A DNA stretch of 45,700 bases from Saccharospirillaceae bacterium. GTDB lineage: Bacteria; Pseudomonadota; Gammaproteobacteria; Pseudomonadales; Oceanobacteraceae. Where the stretch lies: assembly GCA_021208685.1 (NCBI GenBank), contig JAJOJJ010000013.1, positions 1 to 45,700 of the forward strand. The letters run 5' to 3'. The stretch's first letter is position 1, and each line of letters begins with the position of its first letter. Positions 16,279 through 24,151 of the stretch are shown here, in pieces. The notes beneath the pieces were generated by a model. It saw only the letters and a list, made by a program, of their open reading frames with translations, ran no database searches and was not told the origin of the DNA. Position numbers and translations under genes: made by a program.

Positions 16279-17406
16279 ATGTCCCACCAGCCACTGGTTT
16301 TGATTGTCGATGACGCCGCCGACAACCGTCTGCTGCTGCACAGCCTGCTGGAAGATCATTACCGCATCCGCGAAGCCGACTCCGGCGAACAGTGTCTGGC
16401 CATGCTGGAACAGGAAGAGCCCGATCTGATTCTGCTGGATGTCAGCATGCCGGGCATCAGCGGATACGACACCTGCATCGCAATCCGCAAGCGAACGGCG
16501 AGCCAGACCATTCCTGTCATCTTCATCTCCGCCAAAGACAGCACCGAAGAACGCCTGGCAGGGTTTGAAGCCGGTGCTGATGACTACCTGACCAAGCCCG
16601 TGGACGGCCTCCTGCTGCTGGAAAAAGTCGAATTTAACCTGCAGCGCGTTCTGGCACGCAAACAGGCGATTGCGCAATCGCACGAAGCCATCAATGTCGC
16701 CATGGAGGCCATGACCAGCTCCAGCGAACTGGGCCAGATTATTCATTTTGTAAAAGAAGTGCAGAACATTGATGACAGCCGCGAACTGGCCGCCGCCGTA
16801 ATGACGGTCACCGCTCAGTTCGGCCTGAATTGCTGCATTATGATCGACATAGCCGAACCTTTATTGCTGGGCTGTGCTGCCGATTCAATGGAAGCCAGGG
16901 TTCTGATGAAATTCCGGCATGCCAATCAGCGCGTGACCCACCTCGGCATCCGTACCGTCATTCACAGCGACATGGTTATTATGCTGATCAAAAACATGCC
17001 GCTGAGCGATGAATCGCGCTACGGCAGGCTCAAAGATCATCTGGCCGTTCTGGCGGATATTGCCAATGGCCGGGCGCAATCCATTGCTGCGGAATGGCGC
17101 ATAAAACAACAAAGAATTGAGTTTTTGCGCGACCTGATCACTCTGGCAGAAGAAAAAATCAGCATGACCAGTACCGAAATCAATGACTATTCACTGTCCG
17201 TCACCAACACCGTCAGCAATATGGTTATTCAGCTTGAAGCCATGTTGTTCAGTCTGGGTCTGGAAGAAGATCAGGAAAAACAGCTGATGGCGCTTGCCAA
17301 TCAAACCACTGCCACACTGGATAAAACCGCCGAAAAAACCAGAACGCTGGACAGCCATCTCAGCCACATTCTGGAAGCGCTGTACGACCTTCTGGCTCAG
17401 CAATAG
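16279..17406 (+). CDS. Response regulator with receiver domain and uncharacterised helical output
   Basis: 375 residues. The N-terminal receiver domain (5-122) has Asp11/Asp12 (IVDDA), phospho-acceptor Asp54 (LLLDVSMPG), the switch Ser84 (FISAK) and Lys106 (LTKPVDG), so it should be phosphorylated. Residues 125-375 match no DNA-binding or cyclic-di-GMP domain I know. The middle (about 150-270) looks like a small GAF-like alpha/beta segment, containing VMTVTAQFGLNCCIMIDIAEP. The rest is a long coiled coil (about 275-375: EWRIKQQRIEFLRDLITLAEEKI to LDSHLSHILEAL). This suggests output by protein contact. GGAG before the ATG is clear. No sensor kinase lies nearby. It ends in a 10-base overlap with the convergent gene. 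Confidence 0.85.
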   Translation: MSHQPLVLIVDDAADNRLLLHSLLEDHYRIREADSGEQCLAMLEQEEPDLILLDVSMPGISGYDTCIAIRKRTASQTIPVIFISAKDSTEERLAGFEAGADDYLTKPVDGLLLLEKVEFNLQRVLARKQAIAQSHEAINVAMEAMTSSSELGQIIHFVKEVQNIDDSRELAAAVMTVTAQFGLNCCIMIDIAEPLLLGCAADSMEARVLMKFRHANQRVTHLGIRTVIHSDMVIMLIKNMPLSDESRYGRLKDHLAVLADIANGRAQSIAAEWRIKQQRIEFLRDLITLAEEKISMTSTEINDYSLSVTNTVSNMVIQLEAMLFSLGLEEDQEKQLMALANQTTATLDKTAEKTRTLDSHLSHILEALYDLLAQQ

Positions 17407-18437
17407 CGCAGCCACTGCTGCCACAGGCTGGCAGAATCCGTCACCGCCGGACGCGGCAAACCATCATCACCGCCGGACAGTACCTGGCGGATAATCTCTG
17501 CCGCAACATCCGGTCTGGCAGGCGGATAACGCAGCGCTGCCGGATATTGCTCGCGGTAGCACAGATCATCCGGCACGACCGGTACCGCTCCGGCACTGAC
17601 GGCCTCATGCACCGACAACCCCTGAAACTCATGAATGGCGGTACTGACCACCACCTCAGCGGCTCCCAGCCAATATTCATAATCCGTTCGGCTGAGCATT
17701 CCATCCACCAGAATCTGCGCAGAAAATTCAGTGCGGATCTGGTTCAGGGCCGCCGGTATTTTCTGTGCCCGCGCACCCAGCAACGCCAGTTTAAAATCGA
17801 CATTCCGGGCTTTAAGCAACTGCAGCAACTGCAAAAACGCCTCTGGTTTTTTGTCGTATTCCCAGCGGTGATTCCAGACAATAAGGCCGGGGATTTTTTG
17901 ACCGGCCGCGACAGAATTAACCGGCACCGGCAACAGGGTTGATTTCTCGCGCAGGCGAAGGCTCAGCGACGAAGGCTTGCAGTCCGGCAGTTTTTTCAGC
18001 AGGGCCTCCACACCGGTTAAAAATGTCTGGCGATTAAAGTCCGAATTAAATAAACACTCATCGGCTGCCAGCGCGCCATACAGCTGCACCATCATCGGAT
18101 CAACCGAATCGTGCTGACCTTCACCCTGCGGATACGCAAACTGATTTTCATGAAAATAATAACTGACCGGAACAGACGCCAGTTGCGGCAACAAACCCTT
18201 AATCGTAGCGATATCAACCATTGAGGTAGCCAGAATGCGTTCTGGTTGCCAATCCTGCACAACCTCAGGTAATTCATCCAGCCAGCTCAGCGGATTACCG
18301 CGGATGCGCCAGCGGAAATAGCGCCCCGGCAATTCCAGTACCCGCCAGTCAGCGGATACATTCCGCGTCAGCCAGTTCACCCAGCTGGCATGACTGTCAG
18401 AACGGTAGGCCGACAGCAGCAGAATTTTTTTGCTCAT
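17397..18437 (-). CDS. Homologue of tRNA-queuosine alpha-mannosyltransferase (DUF3524 glycosyltransferase)
   Basis: 346-residue GT-B glycosyltransferase. The N-terminal half is the DUF3524 domain found in human GTDC1/QTMAN, the enzyme that mannosylates queuosine in tRNA-Asp. Segments: ILLLSAYRSDSHASWVNWL (about 5-23), LELPGRYFRWRIRGNPLSW, ILATSMVDIATIKGLLP, PVSYYFHENQFAYPQ, YGALAADECLFNSDFNRQTFL and LIVWNHRWEYDKKPEAFL. The C-terminal half carries the nucleotide-sugar site STAIHEFQGLSVHEAVSAGAVPVVPD. The family call is strong; that the bacterial enzyme acts on queuosine tRNA is inference. Its ATG overlaps the hipA stop codon (ATGA at 18437-18434), so it is the third gene of a hipB-hipA transcript and is translationally coupled to the toxin. 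Confidence 0.85.
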   Translation of the reverse strand: MSKKILLLSAYRSDSHASWVNWLTRNVSADWRVLELPGRYFRWRIRGNPLSWLDELPEVVQDWQPERILATSMVDIATIKGLLPQLASVPVSYYFHENQFAYPQGEGQHDSVDPMMVQLYGALAADECLFNSDFNRQTFLTGVEALLKKLPDCKPSSLSLRLREKSTLLPVPVNSVAAGQKIPGLIVWNHRWEYDKKPEAFLQLLQLLKARNVDFKLALLGARAQKIPAALNQIRTEFSAQILVDGMLSRTDYEYWLGAAEVVVSTAIHEFQGLSVHEAVSAGAVPVVPDDLCYREQYPAALRYPPARPDVAAEIIRQVLSGGDDGLPRPAVTDSASLWQQWLRYC

Positions 18438-19762
18438 AAATCCAACCGCAGATTGGCTGTGATTTCGTTCACCAGTGATGCCGGTACGTCCTGTTCTCTG
18501 GCCCGTTGCGGCCAGCGTGAAACCTGCTCAACGATGTCATCAATGACCGCATTCAGTTTTTTACGGCTGAACAACGGGCTGAGTTTTTCCAGCGAATACA
18601 CATCCTCGCGGGTAAAGCCATCACGCTTGCCGTTTAAACTCATCCAGTGACTGTTCACCCACGGACTGCCGGGTTTATAGCTGTAGGCAAGATCATAAGC
18701 CGGTGCCAGTGACCAGGCCCGATCACGGTATAAAAAGGCAACATTTTTGGCGTGATCGTCATGATTGCGGGCAACCATATTAAACACCATACGGCGCAAA
18801 ATCTGTTCAGCATCAATCGCACTGAGTTTTAACCGGCGGGCGACGGTAAATAATTCGGAGTAAGAAAAACTGCCCGGTTTTTTATAATCCACATGCGCCA
18901 TGCCGTTCAGTGTCTGCATATGAATTTTACGGTTGCCATCACGATCAAAGCGCCGGGTCAGAAAATGGCGGCGATGCCCTTCAGCCAGTAAATAGCAGGG
19001 CATCATCTGAATGCCGCAGGCCTGTGCCATCTGCGCATAGACATACTCCATGGCACCATAGCCCATTGGATCACCAAAGGTTTCAGTATTCTTATTGTGC
19101 TCGCTGACACCATCAAACTTCATCAGATAATGACGGAACCCCTCCGGCACATCGGTCTGCCCGGAACGCGCCTGAGTGAAATCGTCATTAAAAGCCAGCA
19201 CGGCTTTGGGGCGCGCGCCACCAGCACTCATGCCGACCGATAACAGCGCCAGCATGGCTTCTTTATCAGCGGCTCCGTGCTGATCAAGCGTCACCTGAAA
19301 GTCACTGCGTTTATCGAGAATATCCTGCGCAATCCCCACCAGCGCATGAATCTCTACCTGCTGTGATGCGTTCAGACCTTTAAGCCGCGTTGCCGGTGTA
19401 AACTCCAGCGCCCCCATGCCGCGCTTGCCGGTGTACTGCAGACGCTGCAGTGGCGTGATGTCCTGCGGGCGCTTACCACGACTGGCCACCCAGGCATTTA
19501 AAACAGCGTTACCAAAATCATCCGGCAACGCGTCAGCAACCATGCCGGGCAGGCCTTTAAAGGTAGCAAAGTCCAGTTGCGGAAACCGGTAAACACCCGT
19601 CGCCAGCGGCATCATCAGAGGGGCCAGTTCGATGCCGCTGCGGATAAATTCCGGGCTGTACTCAAATGCCCCTTGTCCGGTAGCGGTATCAAAACTGACC
19701 GCTCCCACAGAATGGGTGACCGCGCCTTCGGCGTACTGCACCCGGATCGCCTCCATCACCAT
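18434..19762 (-). CDS. hipA: HipA-type serine/threonine kinase toxin
   Basis: 442 residues with the HipA N-terminal subdomain (about 18-120, including LPGMVADALPDDFGNAVLNAW) and the kinase core. SVGMSAGGARPKAVLAF (175-191) matches the regulatory phospho-loop/P-loop region, where E. coli HipA has SVGGAQEKTA. NHDDHAKNVAF (333-343) carries catalytic Asp335 and Asn340; APAYDLAYSY (354-363) has the metal-binding Asp357. All needed residues are present. Known HipA-family toxins phosphorylate aminoacyl-tRNA synthetases (GltX, TrpS) and halt translation; the target here is unknown. GGAGGA six bases before the ATG, and a seven-base overlap with hipB, give strong coupling. The next gene, a predicted tRNA glycosyltransferase, overlaps its stop codon. 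Confidence 0.93.
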   Translation of the reverse strand: MVMEAIRVQYAEGAVTHSVGAVSFDTATGQGAFEYSPEFIRSGIELAPLMMPLATGVYRFPQLDFATFKGLPGMVADALPDDFGNAVLNAWVASRGKRPQDITPLQRLQYTGKRGMGALEFTPATRLKGLNASQQVEIHALVGIAQDILDKRSDFQVTLDQHGAADKEAMLALLSVGMSAGGARPKAVLAFNDDFTQARSGQTDVPEGFRHYLMKFDGVSEHNKNTETFGDPMGYGAMEYVYAQMAQACGIQMMPCYLLAEGHRRHFLTRRFDRDGNRKIHMQTLNGMAHVDYKKPGSFSYSELFTVARRLKLSAIDAEQILRRMVFNMVARNHDDHAKNVAFLYRDRAWSLAPAYDLAYSYKPGSPWVNSHWMSLNGKRDGFTREDVYSLEKLSPLFSRKKLNAVIDDIVEQVSRWPQRAREQDVPASLVNEITANLRLDL

Positions 19763-20124
19763 GAGCTGTCCTCCCCAGCCGGCCCCGTCTCAGCCGTTTG
19801 CTGCACCCGGCCTGCAGTCAGACCCGAAGCCCGCTGGCGACGCTTACCCTGCAACGCTGCCAGCTGCAAAGGGGATACCGTCTGCGGCGGCAGAAACTGA
19901 TCCAGCTGCGACACCTGATTCAGGGCCTGCAACAGCGCGACGAAGACTTCCAGCGATGCCTTGCCCTTTTCGGCATTGATCACCGCTTTACGGCTGACAC
20001 CCGCCTGTTCAGCCACCTGAGCCTGAGTCAGATCCTGATTCAGTCGTGCCTGTTGCAGCCGCTCACCCAGCCGTTCACTGAGCGCAGCAGGAGACAGATC
20101 AGAATACACAACCGAAGATTCCAT
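19756..20124 (-). CDS. hipB: HipB-type XRE-family antitoxin and repressor
   Basis: 122 residues. A helix-turn-helix of the Cro/CI class covers about 15-70: LGERLQQARLNQDLTQAQVAEQAGVSRKAVINAEKGKASLEVFVALLQAL. A basic, Gln-rich tail follows (KRRQRASGLTAGRVQQTAE), longer than in E. coli HipB (88 residues). HipB proteins neutralise HipA and repress their own operon. The inverted repeats directly upstream, overlapping a candidate promoter, fit autoregulation. The ribosome site is weak (GGTTACTTT before ATG), which together with the strong hipA site is unusual for an antitoxin that should be in excess. Confidence 0.9.
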   Translation of the reverse strand: MESSVVYSDLSPAALSERLGERLQQARLNQDLTQAQVAEQAGVSRKAVINAEKGKASLEVFVALLQALNQVSQLDQFLPPQTVSPLQLAALQGKRRQRASGLTAGRVQQTAETGPAGEDSSW

Positions 20125-20138
20125 AAAGTAACCAAATA

Positions 20139-20229
20139 GGAACTTAACGACGAATTATGGACATTAAGATCCCATTCAGGAACATTAAAGTCAATACATT
20201 ATTAAGATCCAAAATCAGGACTTTAATAA
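20139..20229 (-). promoter_or_regulatory. hipBA promoter with repeated HipB-operator-like inverted repeats
   Basis: Site 2: TTATTAAGATCC (20199-20210), spacer of 7, GGACTTTAATAA (20218-20229), a long imperfect inverted repeat. Site 1: TTAAGATCC (20164-20172), spacer of 6, GGAACATTAA (20179-20188). A lone half-site GGAACTTAA lies at 20139-20147 next to the hipB start. The half-site is roughly TTAA(A/G)NTCC. On the minus strand TTGGAT (20212-20207) and TTTAAT (20189-20184), 17 bases apart, make a plausible promoter lying across sites 1 and 2, so bound HipB would block polymerase. E. coli HipB uses the same kind of TCC...GGA half-site pair. Confidence 0.65.
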
Positions 20230-20241
20230 CGTAAAGGCAAA

Positions 20242-20267
20242 ATAAAGTCCCTTAAAAGGGACTTTAT
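20242..20267 (-). terminator. Perfect palindrome: rimO terminator and possible third HipB-like site
   Basis: ATAAAGTCCCTT (20242-20253), AA, AAGGGACTTTAT (20256-20267). On the minus strand it follows rimO and continues into TTTATTTTGCC, as a terminator would. Its arms contain AAAGTCC/GGACTTT, the same core as the right arm of the neighbouring HipB-like operator, so it may also be a binding site. Confidence 0.6.
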
Positions 20268-20293
20268 AGATTCATCACAACCCCAGACCGGAA

Positions 20294-21637
20294 TCAGCCA
20301 ACCGGTGCTGCCCACAGGTCGTATTCGTCGGCGTGCTCGATCTCAACCTCAACCAAATCGCCGGGCTGACAATCAAAGAAGTCGTTCAGATACACCATGC
20401 CATCAATGTTTGGCGCATCAGCGGCGGAGCGGGCGACTGCGCCCTCTTCGTCCACTTCATCAATGATGACCGTCATACGGCTGCCAATCTTACGCTGCAA
20501 TTTACGCGCACTGATCGCCTGTTGCGCCTGCATAAAGCGGTCATAACGCTCCTGCTGGATTTCTTCAGGCACATGGTCCGGCAGATCGTTGGCTTTTGCG
20601 CCGTCCACCGGGCTGTATTTAAAGCAGCCAACGCGGTCGAGTTCGGCTTCTTCCAGCCAGTCGAGCAGCATCTGGAAATCGTCTTCGGTTTCACCGGGGA
20701 AACCGACCACAAAGGTTGAACGGATCACCAGATCCGGCACCTGAGCACGCCACTGATGAATGCGCTCCAGCGTGTTCTCGGCATGGGCCGGACGTTTCAT
20801 CAGCTTGAGAATACGCGGGCTGGCGTGCTGAAACGGAATGTCCAGATACGGCAGGATTTTACCCTCAGCCATCAAAGGTATAATGTCATCCACGCTGGGG
20901 TACGGGTACACATAGTGCAGGCGCACCCAGGCACCCAGCTCGCCCAGCTCTTTGCACAGATCGTAGAGCTTGGTTTTAACCGGCTTACCATCCCAGAAAC
21001 CGGTGCGGTATTTCAGATCAACGCCATAGGCCGAGGTATCCTGCGAGATCACCAGCAACTCACGGGTACCGGCGGCAACCAGACGTCTGGCTTCATCCAG
21101 CACATCACCAATCGGACGGCTGACGTGTTTACCGCGCATATCCGGAATGATGCAGAAGGTGCAGCTGTGGTTACAGCCTTCAGAAATTTTCAGGTAGGAA
21201 TAATGACGCGGCGTCAGCTTAACCCCCTGCGGCGGCACCAGATCGATAAACGGATTATGCTCCTGCGCCAGCGGCGGCACCCATTCGTGCACAGCGGCCA
21301 TCACTTCTTCATAAGCCTGCGGCCCGGTAACGGCCAGAATGCCGGGATTCAGTTCTCTGATGGTCTCCGCATCCTTGCCCTTACCCATACAGCCGGTCAC
21401 GATCACCTTGCCGTTTTCGGTCATGGCTTCACGGATGGCATCCAGCGACTCCTGCTTGGCGGCATCAATAAAACCACAGGTATTCACCACCACCACGTCG
21501 GCGTTGTCATAACTGTTGACCACGTCGTAGCCGTCCATTTTCAGCTGAGTCAGGATCTTTTCAGAATCCACCAGCGCTTTGGGGCAACCGAGTGAAACAA
21601 AACCAACCTTGCCGGAAGACAATTTGCCATCGGACAT
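20294..21637 (-). CDS. rimO: Ribosomal protein S12 methylthiotransferase RimO
   Basis: Radical-SAM enzyme that adds a methylthio group to Asp89 of ribosomal protein S12. 447 residues: UPF0004 domain with cluster ligands Cys18 ([12 protein letters not shown]), Cys54 (NTCGFID) and Cys83 (TGCMG); radical-SAM CxxxCxxC in [13 protein letters not shown] (Cys155, 159, 162); and a C-terminal TRAM domain (about 380-445). [11 protein letters not shown] and [13 protein letters not shown] are typical of RimO rather than MiaB. GAGG eight bases before the ATG supports the start. About 190 bases separate it from the upstream symporter gene on the same strand. Confidence 0.96.
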   Translation of the reverse strand: MSDGKLSSGKVGFVSLGCPKALVDSEKILTQLKMDGYDVVNSYDNADVVVVNTCGFIDAAKQESLDAIREAMTENGKVIVTGCMGKGKDAETIRELNPGILAVTGPQAYEEVMAAVHEWVPPLAQEHNPFIDLVPPQGVKLTPRHYSYLKISEGCNHSCTFCIIPDMRGKHVSRPIGDVLDEARRLVAAGTRELLVISQDTSAYGVDLKYRTGFWDGKPVKTKLYDLCKELGELGAWVRLHYVYPYPSVDDIIPLMAEGKILPYLDIPFQHASPRILKLMKRPAHAENTLERIHQWRAQVPDLVIRSTFVVGFPGETEDDFQMLLDWLEEAELDRVGCFKYSPVDGAKANDLPDHVPEEIQQERYDRFMQAQQAISARKLQRKIGSRMTVIIDEVDEEGAVARSAADAPNIDGMVYLNDFFDCQPGDLVEVEIEHADEYDLWAAPVG

Positions 21638-21826
21638 AACACAAACCTCACGGAATAAGGTCGCCGCCCTCGTTGATCACTCCACTGTTTTTATTGCGGC
21701 GCGGGGCAGCGTACCGGAAACAGAATTGGCGCGGATTGTACAGAAGTCGGCAGACAGAGTCATTGCAGAGTCTGCGCTCAAACCTGCCTATCTCTCTGCC
21801 TGTGCCGCCCGTGAACCAACCGGAGT

Positions 21827-23086
21827 TCAGCCCAGCCGCTCATTCACCACCACCGAGGTAACCAGATCACCTTCCACATTCACCGCCGTGCGTACCGTGT
21901 CGAGAATACGGTCAATCGGCAGCAGAATGGCGATGGCTTCCGCCGGTAATCCCACCGCCTGCAGCACCATAACCATGGTCACCATACCGGCACTGGGAAT
22001 CCCCGGTGCGCCCATCGAGGCCACCATGGCGGTCAGCATAACGATAATCTGCTGGCCGACGGATAAATCCACCCCGGCCAGATAAGCAATAAACAACGCC
22101 GCCGAGGCTTCATACAATGCGGTACCGTCCATGTTCATGGTCGCACCGACCGGCAGAACAAATCCGGCAACATCATTGCGTACATGCAACTGCTCTTCGG
22201 CACACTTAAGGCTGACCGGCAGCGTCGCCGCGCTGGAACTGGTGGCAAAGGCCGTGACCAGCGCCTGGCGGGTTCCGCGCCACAGCCACAGCGGCGATTT
22301 ACGCGTAAACACATACAGCAGGCCGGGCAACACCACGATGCCGTGAATCAGCGTGATGGCAAAAATGAGCAGAATAAACTCACCCATGGTTTCCAGCAGC
22401 TCCATGTCCTGAGTGGCCATCAGTTTGGTCAGCAGGGCAAAAACGCCCAGCGGCGCCAGACGCATCACCCACTGAATAATGAGCATCAGCAGTTCCAGTA
22501 ACTCCTGCAGCACGCCCAGCACCTGCTGTTTACGCTCACCCGCTTTCACCATCGCCGCACCGAGCAACAGGGCAAACACCACCACCGGTAAAATTTTGCC
22601 ATTGGCCATCGCCTGCAGCGGATTCATAAACAGGCTGCGCAGAAATTCCGCCAGAAATTCCGGGCCACTGAGCTGAGTAATTTTGACGCTGGCCATACTG
22701 TCGGCAAACATCGCCAGCTGCAGTCCATCGCCGGGTCTGACCCAGGCGGTGGCGACCAGCGCCAGTATCATTGCCAGCAGCATCGACAGCACAAAGAAAC
22801 CAAAGGTATAACGCCACACCCGGCTGGCCTGACGATGCGCCTGCAGATGCGCCACACCGGTCACGATGGAGGTAAAAATCAGCGGAATCAGCACCATTTT
22901 CAGCAGATCAATAAACACGCCACCGGCCAGACCGGCAACGTACAGAATCTGCTCTCGGGTCTGGGGCGCGGCATTCTGGCTGCTCAGCCAGTAACCGAGC
23001 AGTAACCCGGCGATGGCGGCCATCAGGATCTGGGTATTCATGCCCGGCCAATAGCGGCGCACGTTCCACGTAGGTTGTTCTGTCAC
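21827..23086 (-). CDS. Dicarboxylate/amino acid:cation symporter (DAACS family)
   Basis: 419-residue inner-membrane carrier related to GltP/GltT and DctA. It has about eight hydrophobic helices plus two re-entrant hairpins. Diagnostic motifs are the serine-rich hairpin AFATSSSAATLPVS, the cation/substrate motif MNMDGTALYE, MGAPGIPSAGMV, and the late Asp in IDRILDTVRTAVNVEGD. Na+ or H+ coupled uptake of glutamate, aspartate or C4-dicarboxylates is expected; the exact substrate is not fixed by the sequence. The start is GTG with AGGGGG seven bases upstream. It runs divergently from rsuA over a 262-base gap. Confidence 0.92.
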   Translation of the reverse strand: MTEQPTWNVRRYWPGMNTQILMAAIAGLLLGYWLSSQNAAPQTREQILYVAGLAGGVFIDLLKMVLIPLIFTSIVTGVAHLQAHRQASRVWRYTFGFFVLSMLLAMILALVATAWVRPGDGLQLAMFADSMASVKITQLSGPEFLAEFLRSLFMNPLQAMANGKILPVVVFALLLGAAMVKAGERKQQVLGVLQELLELLMLIIQWVMRLAPLGVFALLTKLMATQDMELLETMGEFILLIFAITLIHGIVVLPGLLYVFTRKSPLWLWRGTRQALVTAFATSSSAATLPVSLKCAEEQLHVRNDVAGFVLPVGATMNMDGTALYEASAALFIAYLAGVDLSVGQQIIVMLTAMVASMGAPGIPSAGMVTMVMVLQAVGLPAEAIAILLPIDRILDTVRTAVNVEGDLVTSVVVNERLG

Positions 23087-23348
23087 TCTCTGCCCCCTGC
23101 GTTCTTCGGGTTTTCTGTTTTTGTTGTTTTGCGTTGTTCGGAGTCATACCGGCGGTCTGTCCGCTGGCGCTATTAAAGCATGCTTATGGCTGTGACAAAG
23201 CGCTGCCGATGGCTCCGCGGCCGGAATGCTGTGTATCACTCACGCCGTCTGCTGTCAGCGCTGAACCAAACCCGGAAGCCACGGGCAGAACAGACGATTT
23301 CCCTGCGCCATGATAAAATCCGGCCTCATTCTTTTTCTGCAGTTCATC

Positions 23349-24053
23349 ATGCGCCTCGACAAATTCCTAGCCGACACCACCGACCTGACCCGTTCCCTCG
23401 CCACCAAAGCCGTTAAATCCGGCCGTGTACTGGTCAATGGTGTCAAACCCAAAAGTGCGGCAGCCAAGGTGGCCGACGGTGATGAAGTCACCCTCGACGG
23501 CGAACGCTTAATTCTGCAAACAGGCCACCGCTACATTCTGCTGCACAAGCCCGCCGGTTATGTGTGCGCCAATCGCGGCAGCGCTCACCCGCTGGTGTTT
23601 GATCTGCTCAACGGGCTCAGCAACCCCCTTGATCTGCATACCGTCGGACGTCTTGATCTGGACACCACCGGCCTGCTGCTGATCACCGATGACGGTCAGT
23701 GGTCGCACCATTTAACCTCACCGCGTCACCACCAGCCCAAAGTGTACCGTGCCTGGCTGGCCGAAGACCTGTGCGCCGATGCCGAGCAGCGCTGCGAGCG
23801 CGGCATTCTGCTCGACGACGACCCGGTGCCGACCAAACCAGCCCAACTGCAACGCATCAGCGACCGTGAAGTGCGGCTGACCATCCACGAAGGCCGTTAC
23901 CATCAGGTGCGGCGCATGTTTGCCGCGATGGGGAACCATGTCGAGCGCCTGCACCGTGAACAGGTGGGCAGGTTTGTGCTTGATCCTGATCTGCCGGAAG
24001 GCCAGTTCCGCAACCTCACCGACGCTGAAGTTGCCCTGCTCGCCGGTAAGTAA
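23349..24053 (+). CDS. rsuA: 16S rRNA pseudouridine(516) synthase RsuA
   Basis: 234 residues, near the 231 of E. coli RsuA. The N-terminal S4 RNA-binding domain (1-48: MRLDKFLADTTDLTRSLATK) precedes a pseudouridine synthase domain with HTVGRLDLDTTGLLLITDDG (catalytic Asp103), YRAWLAE and EGRYHQVRRMFAAMGNHVERLHRE. It modifies U516 of 16S rRNA during assembly; RsuA is favoured over RluB/E/F by its length and by the LDKFLA opening. The ATG at 23349 was chosen on family alignment; an in-frame start at 23310 adds 13 non-homologous residues. No clear ribosome site is seen. Confidence 0.92.
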   Translation: MRLDKFLADTTDLTRSLATKAVKSGRVLVNGVKPKSAAAKVADGDEVTLDGERLILQTGHRYILLHKPAGYVCANRGSAHPLVFDLLNGLSNPLDLHTVGRLDLDTTGLLLITDDGQWSHHLTSPRHHQPKVYRAWLAEDLCADAEQRCERGILLDDDPVPTKPAQLQRISDREVRLTIHEGRYHQVRRMFAAMGNHVERLHREQVGRFVLDPDLPEGQFRNLTDAEVALLAGK

Positions 24054-24151
24054 GCCACACCACATCCGGCAAAAGGCAATCTCAGCCAGACTACAAAATG
24101 TAACCCCGCTCCTTATGCGAACTTCTAGACTGAAGGAATAAGGAGCACGCC

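Noticed and set aside
20756-21595. 279-codon plus-strand frame
   Set aside because: Antisense to rimO, which has intact cluster motifs and correct length.
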